Origin: Oscillospiraceae bacterium
GTDB lineage: Bacteria > Bacillota_A > Clostridia > Oscillospirales > Oscillospiraceae
Direction of reading: 5' to 3'
DNA: 27,520 nt
Assembly (NCBI GenBank): GCA_017540945.1
Contig: JAFYAB010000028.1
Location: 1-27,520, forward strand
In this document: positions 22,661 through 27,520 of the stretch, one piece after another
How positions within the stretch are numbered: the first letter of the stretch is position 1
Layout of the letters: every line of letters begins with the position of its first letter
Position numbers and translations under genes: made by a program
Notes under the pieces: model-generated
The model's input: the letters and a program-made list of their open reading frames with translations, nothing else
Database searches by the model: none
What the model was told of the DNA's origin: nothing

Positions 22661-22675
22661 GAATTATTGTACAAT
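22647..22675 (+). promoter_or_regulatory. Rightward promoter of the element
   Basis: TTGTAA (22647-22652), 17 bases and TACAAT (22670-22675). Transcription would begin near 22682, about 100 bases before the chosen start of the next gene. Confidence 0.65.
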
Positions 22676-22782
22676 GTATTCGCAACATGAAAAGCGAGTT
22701 TTTTCAAAAATATTTTATTTGTACTGCTTTTAGGCCAGCAAATACTGTAGAATTTGTTCAGGCCTCAGTGGAGGTGCGGAGC

Positions 22783-23922
22783 ATGAACACGACGAGCTGT
22801 TTTTTCACAGCAGACTACCGGGACGGACAGGTTTACTACGCTGGGAAAAAATACCCCGCAGGGCACTTCACCGTGCAGCTTATGAATCAGTATTATAAAA
22901 ACGATACCGCCGCACGAATTGCTGTTTTCAGCGGCTTCGGTTTCCGAATTCTGGGGCAGCTTCGGGATGGGTTTCTGAACGTTCGCGAGCTCCACAAGGT
23001 TGGTGAAAACCTTCATTGGGCGGTAAAAGCCCTTCCCCGTCTGACTCCTTTTGACCAGATCGATCAGGATGTCATGCAGGCTGAGGTCTCCGATCTTTTC
23101 ACGGAGGAGAGCGGCCAGGAGGTCTGTGAATACTTTCGCTATCGGGGAACGATTGCAAACGTGGAGGAAGACGAGGTCATTGTCGGAACGGTGGATCGGA
23201 TGATCAATCGTGATTACATGCAGCGCATGGAGAAACGGATCAATCGAATCAAAGAGCTTCTCCAGTTTTTCGACAGGCTGTCTGATGATCTGTACCGCAC
23301 ACACCGATTTCTTTCTGAATTTGTTGACCGTTTGGACGAAGTAGAGCGCCTGGATGAAGCGCACTTGCTTCCCCTGGCGTTGGAAATCTTCGGGACGCCT
23401 GAGATGCCGTTCTCCACGCAGTACGTTTCCACTCCGAAAAACAGCCGAAGCAAAGGCGGCTCTATTACGCGTCGGCTGTCCTTTGATCGTTTTGCCAGTT
23501 TCATCATCACGGATTTCTTTGAGGGCTTGCACCACGGGCATTATCTCCGGCAGTGTCCCATCTGCGGGCAGTATTTCCTGATGCAAAGCGCACGGCGGCA
23601 AATCTATTGCTCAACGGGCTACGCCCCGGAGAAATATCGTGGCAAGCGTCTGCCATGCCGGAAGTACGCGGCTGCCATTGGCCGTAAGGAGCTGGCAGAG
23701 GCCGATCCGATCACAGATCTCTACAACCGCCGCTGCGCCGCAATCCGGGCGGAGCAAAGCCGGGGCGTCATCACCCCGGAGTTTGCAGAGAAGGCAAAGA
23801 AGCTGGCGCGGGATCGGAAGTTCCAGGCAGTTAAGGATGAAAATTACGCAAACGGACAATATAAATCGGATATGTCAAAGGAGAAGCTCTATTCGGACGT
23901 GTCCGAGAGGTACAAGCTATGA
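22783..23922 (+). CDS. DUF6076-like zinc-binding protein
   Basis: This 379-residue protein starts MNTTSCFFTADYRDGQVYY. The C-terminal half carries four cysteines (258, 261, 276, 292) in CPICGQYF, IYCSTG and LPCRKYA, a probable zinc site surrounded by basic residues, which suggests nucleic-acid binding. A helical part lies at about 150-210. I recall this layout in DUF6076 proteins carried by clostridial mobile elements; function is unknown. GGAGG lies eight bases before the ATG at 22783. An in-frame ATG at 22687 would have a leader of only about five bases and no ribosome site, so I rejected it. It overlaps the next gene (ATGA). Confidence 0.75.
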   Translation: MNTTSCFFTADYRDGQVYYAGKKYPAGHFTVQLMNQYYKNDTAARIAVFSGFGFRILGQLRDGFLNVRELHKVGENLHWAVKALPRLTPFDQIDQDVMQAEVSDLFTEESGQEVCEYFRYRGTIANVEEDEVIVGTVDRMINRDYMQRMEKRINRIKELLQFFDRLSDDLYRTHRFLSEFVDRLDEVERLDEAHLLPLALEIFGTPEMPFSTQYVSTPKNSRSKGGSITRRLSFDRFASFIITDFFEGLHHGHYLRQCPICGQYFLMQSARRQIYCSTGYAPEKYRGKRLPCRKYAAAIGRKELAEADPITDLYNRRCAAIRAEQSRGVITPEFAEKAKKLARDRKFQAVKDENYANGQYKSDMSKEKLYSDVSERYKL

Positions 23923-24092
23923 ACAGAGACGACTATTTGGAGGAAGAATGGCCGGAAGAGAGCCCGGCTGAGCCGGAAGAACCGGCTGAAGAAGAGGAAT
24001 CTGATCGCGGTCTGTATACATACGACCGGCTCCCCCCGAACAGGAAGATGATAAGAATGCGAAAGCGAGTCCCGAAGAAGCAGACTACCTGA
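23919..24092 (+). CDS. N-terminal fragment of the split sigma-like gene
   Basis: This 57-residue frame begins MNRDDYLEEEWPEESPAEPE, a very acidic stretch, and its ATG overlaps the DUF6076-like stop. After a run of six C (24032-24037) the frame turns basic and unnatural (NRKMIRMRKRVPKK) and stops. One more C in the run, or a -1 ribosomal shift on C-CCC-CCG, would join it to the frame at 24038-25051 and keep the acidic character (EQEDDKNAK). It is best read as the first part of one gene of about 377 residues. Confidence 0.6.
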   Translation: MNRDDYLEEEWPEESPAEPEEPAEEEESDRGLYTYDRLPPNRKMIRMRKRVPKKQTT

Positions 24093-24142
24093 ACGCTGAG
24101 GATACCGGTTTTCGCTCCATAGACGACCACCGATTCTTTCGA

Positions 24143-25051
24143 ATGATTGACCCGCCAATAATCATAGAGAATATGACGTGGTATGAAATGGCGGGCTATT
24201 GCATTCAAGCCTACTTTCAGACCGGCAAGCAGTATTACTATCACGGATTTTTGCACTATTTTGAGCCCACGCTGAATCAGATTGCTACAGGCTTCATGCT
24301 TCGCTATGCCATGGTTAGCCATTTTGCTGATCTGAAGCAGGAGGCGTTGTTCGGGCTTTTGGAAGCGGAGAAGCACTACGATCCTGCGAAGGGAGCTCCG
24401 TTTCTGAAATACAGCAGGCAGTACATGAATAATCGGATGCACTATTACATCCGAAAAATGCGCCGAGGTTGTACCGTAACGTCCGCCTACGCCGACAAAA
24501 AGCTCCGCACCGTCATGAAAAAGTTCTATGATTACGGCGGCAGGAACGATCTGGAGATCATTTGCAAAGTAGCAGAGGACATGAAGATCCCACAGGAAGA
24601 AGCTACAGAGATTATTCAGTGTGCCTTGCTCAATACGCTCTGCACGGGATCGCACCGTCAGTTCGGCTCCGCCGACGGGGAGTGGGAGGAAAGCAGCGAG
24701 GAACGCACCGTCAGTCATTACCCGGAGCCCTACGAGGCACTGCTGAATGAGTGTCAGGCAAAAGCTCTCTGCTTCGCTTGGGAAAGCCTGGATTACCGGG
24801 AACAGGAAATGCTTTCTGCCCACCTGGGATTCTGCCCGGAATGCTTCAGCGTTTTGGAGAAAACCGGCTCAAGTGAAAAATGGTATGATTGCGTCCCGAA
24901 AAAGCGCACTCCTTATGCAGACCTTGCCATTGACTACGGTCTCTCCAGCCCGGAATCCGCTCAGCGGATTTGTGAACAAGCACTGAAAAAACTCCAGGTT
25001 GCCATTGAGCAGAGTATCACAAAAGAATTATCTTTATTAAGCCGACCATAG
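24143..25051 (+). CDS. Sigma-70-like protein of the element (body of the split gene)
   Basis: The frame is open from about 24005; its first ATG at 24143 gives 302 residues but has no ribosome site, supporting a joined product with the fragment at 23919. Residues about 55-110 contain a sigma region 2-like stretch: HFADLKQEALFGLLEAEKHY then DPAKGAPFLKYSRQYMNNRM. The C-terminus has a helix-turn-helix like region 4 (DYGLSSPESAQRICEQALKK). A Cys pair (GFCPECF) sits between. It may direct polymerase to element promoters or act as a regulator. The RR-HK genes follow after 76 bases. Confidence 0.7.
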   Translation: MIDPPIIIENMTWYEMAGYCIQAYFQTGKQYYYHGFLHYFEPTLNQIATGFMLRYAMVSHFADLKQEALFGLLEAEKHYDPAKGAPFLKYSRQYMNNRMHYYIRKMRRGCTVTSAYADKKLRTVMKKFYDYGGRNDLEIICKVAEDMKIPQEEATEIIQCALLNTLCTGSHRQFGSADGEWEESSEERTVSHYPEPYEALLNECQAKALCFAWESLDYREQEMLSAHLGFCPECFSVLEKTGSSEKWYDCVPKKRTPYADLAIDYGLSSPESAQRICEQALKKLQVAIEQSITKELSLLSRP

Positions 25052-25072
25052 CTTATTAGAATACTACAATAA

Positions 25073-25110
25073 TGATGCCATTTTGATGCCGAACGGATGT
25101 AATATATAAA
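25073..25110 (+). promoter_or_regulatory. Promoter and direct repeat before the response regulator
   Basis: TTGATG (25083-25088), 16 bases and TATAAA (25105-25110) form a promoter. TGATGCC occurs at 25073-25079 and 25084-25090, exactly 11 bases apart and overlapping the -35 box. An 11-base direct repeat is typical of OmpR/PhoB-type binding, so autoregulation is likely. Confidence 0.6.
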
Positions 25111-25127
25111 ACATTGGAGGTGAGCAC

Positions 25128-25787
25128 GTGATCCATATTTTGATCGTTGAGGATGAAAAGCCGATCTCGAATCTGATCCGGTTGAGCCTGAAAAAGGCCG
25201 GATATGACTGCACCTGTGCTTATGACGGTGCGGAAGCTGCGGACATTCTGGAAGAGCGGCGCTTTGATCTGATCCTTCTGGACGTGATGCTGCCGGAGAT
25301 CGACGGTTTTTCCCTGATGGAATACATCCGGCCCATGGAGATCCCGGTCATTTTCCTGACGGCCAAAAACGCTGTAAATGATCGGGTGAAAGGGCTGGAG
25401 CTTGGGGCGGAGGATTACCTGGTCAAGCCCTTTGAGATCATTGAACTGCTGGCCCGGGTCAACGTGGTACTGCGGCGCTACAATAAAACGGCTGCTGAGC
25501 TTCGCGTCGGAGGCCTGGTCATCGATACCCAGGCAATGTTGGTAACAAAGGAAGGCGAAAACATCTCCCTCACGCCGAAGGAATACGAACTGCTCCTGCT
25601 GTTTGCCAGGAACCCCGGGATCGCGCTCTACCGTGAGACCATTTATGAGCGTGTCTGGAAAGAGGACTTCCCCTACGGCAGCAAAACCGTGGACCTTCAC
25701 GTCCAGCGGCTTCGCAAAAAGCTGGGCTGGGAGGATATTCTGCACGCGGTCCCGAAGGTCGGCTATCGTTTGGAGGGAAAACCATGA
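25128..25787 (+). CDS. OmpR/PhoB-family response regulator
   Basis: This 219-residue two-component regulator has a receiver domain (1-115) with the acidic pocket VEDE, the phosphorylated Asp52 in LLDVMLP, the switch Thr in FLTAKN and the lysine in LVKPFE. A winged-helix DNA-binding domain (125-219) contains LTPKEYELLLLFARNPG and KTVDLHVQRLRKKLG. It uses a GTG start at 25128 with GGAGG seven bases upstream. It overlaps the kinase gene (ATGA). With the membrane protein that follows, this looks like a cargo sensing module. Confidence 0.95.
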   Translation: MIHILIVEDEKPISNLIRLSLKKAGYDCTCAYDGAEAADILEERRFDLILLDVMLPEIDGFSLMEYIRPMEIPVIFLTAKNAVNDRVKGLELGAEDYLVKPFEIIELLARVNVVLRRYNKTAAELRVGGLVIDTQAMLVTKEGENISLTPKEYELLLLFARNPGIALYRETIYERVWKEDFPYGSKTVDLHVQRLRKKLGWEDILHAVPKVGYRLEGKP

Positions 25788-27181
25788 AGTTTCGACAGAA
25801 GCTGCTGCTGGCGATGGTCTGGCTGTTGACGCTGAGCTACGGGATAGGCGGCGTGCTGCTGATCTCACAAAGCTTTCGAAGCAGTCTGCAGCAGGAGAAA
25901 GCGACTGCTGTTTCTTCCTATGAGATGACTCTGCAGACCGTTCGGCTTGTCAACCTGGTAGATATTCGGCAGGACTTTTCCAGCATCCGCACAGCGCTGG
26001 AACGAATGGATGCGGTTTCCAATCAGGCTGGAATTCAACTGACGAAAAATGGCGAAGCAATCTATCAGTCCGGAAAAACCATCGACAAGCTGGCGACAGC
26101 AAGCGGGAGTCAGCTGCTCCTCTTTTCCGAAGACAGCCGACATTTCCTGCAGATCAGCGGACCGGTTCAGACAAACGATACCCCGCTGCAGCTGGATATC
26201 CTCTATGAGATAACGCCGATCTACACTGCCAGGGCGGAACAGCTTGGCACCTATCATCAGGTTTTTCTCGGAATGCTGATCCTGGGCGGCGCAGCAGCAT
26301 GGGGTATTGCGTGGGTTCTGACAAGACCACTGGGGAAACTTTCCCACGCGGCCCGCCGCTTGGCGGCAGGAAAGCTCGACACGAGGGCGAAACTGCAAGC
26401 CAAGGACGAGGTTGGACAGCTTGGGGCAGAGTTTGACCGGATGGCGGAGCAGCTCTCCGAGACGATCACGGCGCAGCAGGAGGAAATGGAACGGCAGGAA
26501 CAGTTCATGGGCAGCTTTGCTCACGAGCTGAAGACCCCGATGACCTCCATCATCGGTTACGCGGATCTCCTGCGCGGCCAAAGTCTGGACGAGCAGGAAG
26601 CGCAGGAGGCGGCCAACTACATTTTTTCAGAGGGGAAGCGGCTGGAGGCCCTGTCGCTGAAGCTGCTGGATCTGCTGCTGATGAAGCACCAGAACCTTGC
26701 CCTGATCGAAACCGATCCTGCGGTCCTGATCAGCAGTCTGGTGACCCATCTCCAGCCGGTCTACCGGGAACAGGGTGTTGTTCTGCAGTGCCGCTGCGAA
26801 ACCGGCATGTGCAGATTGGAGCCCGATCTGTTTTCCTCCGTCCTGACCAATCTGCTGGACAACGCCAGAAAGGCGCTGGATCACGGCGGCAATATCTATG
26901 TGCTTGGAAAGCACGAGGACGGATTCTATCTGATCCAGGTGCTGGACAATGGCCGGGGGATGCCGGCAGAAGCAATCCGGCATTTGACTGAGGCCTTCTA
27001 TCGGGTGGACAAGTCCCGATCCCGATCGCAAGGCGGCGCGGGTCTGGGCTTGACGCTGTGCAGCCGAATCTTGGAGCTTCATAAAGGAACGATCACCTTC
27101 GCCTCCCGGGAAGGGAAAGGCACTTGCGTGACGGTTTCTCTTCCGAGCGCTGAGCCCGGTGTGGAAGGAGGCGCGGAATGA
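25784..27181 (+). CDS. HAMP-domain sensor histidine kinase
   Basis: This 465-residue kinase has two membrane segments (about 7-27 and 160-180) flanking an outside sensor domain of about 130 residues, then HAMP (about 180-232), the phosphorylated His247 in SFAHELKTPMTSIIGY, the N box LTNLLDNARKAL, and the G boxes DNGRGMP and GGAGLGLTLCSRI. It partners the regulator encoded just before, with which it overlaps by four bases, and overlaps the next gene likewise. The signal cannot be read from the sensor domain. On mobile elements such pairs often control transport of antimicrobial peptides. Confidence 0.95.
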   Translation: MKFRQKLLLAMVWLLTLSYGIGGVLLISQSFRSSLQQEKATAVSSYEMTLQTVRLVNLVDIRQDFSSIRTALERMDAVSNQAGIQLTKNGEAIYQSGKTIDKLATASGSQLLLFSEDSRHFLQISGPVQTNDTPLQLDILYEITPIYTARAEQLGTYHQVFLGMLILGGAAAWGIAWVLTRPLGKLSHAARRLAAGKLDTRAKLQAKDEVGQLGAEFDRMAEQLSETITAQQEEMERQEQFMGSFAHELKTPMTSIIGYADLLRGQSLDEQEAQEAANYIFSEGKRLEALSLKLLDLLLMKHQNLALIETDPAVLISSLVTHLQPVYREQGVVLQCRCETGMCRLEPDLFSSVLTNLLDNARKALDHGGNIYVLGKHEDGFYLIQVLDNGRGMPAEAIRHLTEAFYRVDKSRSRSQGGAGLGLTLCSRILELHKGTITFASREGKGTCVTVSLPSAEPGVEGGAE

Positions 27182-27520
27182 AACGAAAATATTGGATTTG
27201 GGTTGTCCTCCTGCTTGCGGCGGCAGGTGTGATCGGATGGTTTCTTCCGGTGCTTATCATCGAGAATCAAGATGCCATGGTTGAGGGAAAACCGGAGCCG
27301 GTCTCGATCCAACAGATCGACATCAGCTATCAAACTGACCTGAGTGCTGCTGATAAACTGCGCTTGATGCGGGAACGCTCCTCGGCGGATACAGTCCCAC
27401 TGGAACGGGGAATCTTTATGACGGATCGGGATGTGCGTTCCGTTGTGGAGCAATTCCTGAAGGAATTGACTGGAAATCCCCTTGAACTGGGAGCGAAGAA
27501 TTTCAGCGCTGCGCCAATGC
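27178..27520 (+). CDS. Membrane-anchored protein of unknown function (3' truncated)
   Basis: The first 114 residues are present. A basic start (MKRKYWIW) and one hydrophobic segment (about 5-28) form an uncleaved anchor or signal peptide, with no lipobox cysteine. The outside part is polar and helix-rich (LSAADKLRLMRERSSADTVP). It overlaps the kinase stop (ATGA), so it belongs to the same operon. I do not recognise the family. It may be an accessory of the two-component system or of transporter genes beyond the window. Confidence 0.65.
   Translation, partial: MKRKYWIWVVLLLAAAGVIGWFLPVLIIENQDAMVEGKPEPVSIQQIDISYQTDLSAADKLRLMRERSSADTVPLERGIFMTDRDVRSVVEQFLKELTGNPLELGAKNFSAAPM

Noticed and set aside
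22687..22782. Upstream ATG at 22687 that would extend the DUF6076-like protein by 32 residues.
   Set aside because: It lies about five bases after the predicted transcription start with no ribosome site, while the ATG at 22783 has a strong one.
1..27520. Looked for CRISPR arrays, insertion sequences and rRNA genes.
   Set aside because: No regularly spaced repeats, no transposase-like frames with terminal inverted repeats and no rRNA-like sequence were seen.

Overview
The window looks like the chromosome of a GC-rich gut Firmicute, most likely Clostridia near the Oscillospiraceae. I base this on strong AGGAGG-type ribosome sites, TTGACA/TATAAT promoters, the CsoR/CopA-CopZ copper locus, and the mobilisation genes. 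No 16S or other taxonomic marker is present, so this is an inference.

Positions 1-16123 read as core chromosome. They hold the tail of an unknown gene; an ECF-type sigma factor overlapping a membrane-anchored serpin; a copper locus (csoR, copA and an in-frame copZ domain with its own ribosome site); and a diaminopropionate ammonia-lyase. A long minus-strand molybdenum block follows: modA, then modB-modC-moaA-moaC-MOSC-moeA-like-mogA. Next come a C69 dipeptidase, a small unknown protein and a tRNA-Pro(TGG) with a damaged partial copy in front. DpaL beside molybdate uptake and molybdopterin genes recalls gut purine-degradation clusters that use molybdenum hydroxylases, although no hydroxylase lies in this window.

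From about 16124 to the right edge lies an integrated mobilisable element, visibly less GC-rich. It has a large serine recombinase next to the tRNA-Pro, a small conserved-looking protein, ParB, a MOBP-type relaxase, a MobC-like accessory protein, a structured oriT candidate, a small partner protein and a ParM-like actin ATPase, all on the minus strand. A divergent AT-rich control region carries a leader with an early terminator hairpin. Rightward from it run a DUF6076-like zinc-binding protein, a sigma-70-like protein apparently split at a six-C run, and a two-component system (OmpR-type regulator plus HAMP kinase) with the start of a membrane-anchored protein that is probably cargo. The right end of the element is outside the window.

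The most interesting points are: (1) the sigma-serpin pair, in which the serpin has an anti-sigma-like cytoplasmic tail and an outside reactive loop, suggesting a protease-sensing switch; (2) copA-copZ, where one frame appears to encode both the pump and a free chaperone; (3) the six-C frameshift in the element's sigma-like gene; and (4) the attenuator-like leader and oriT region of the element.
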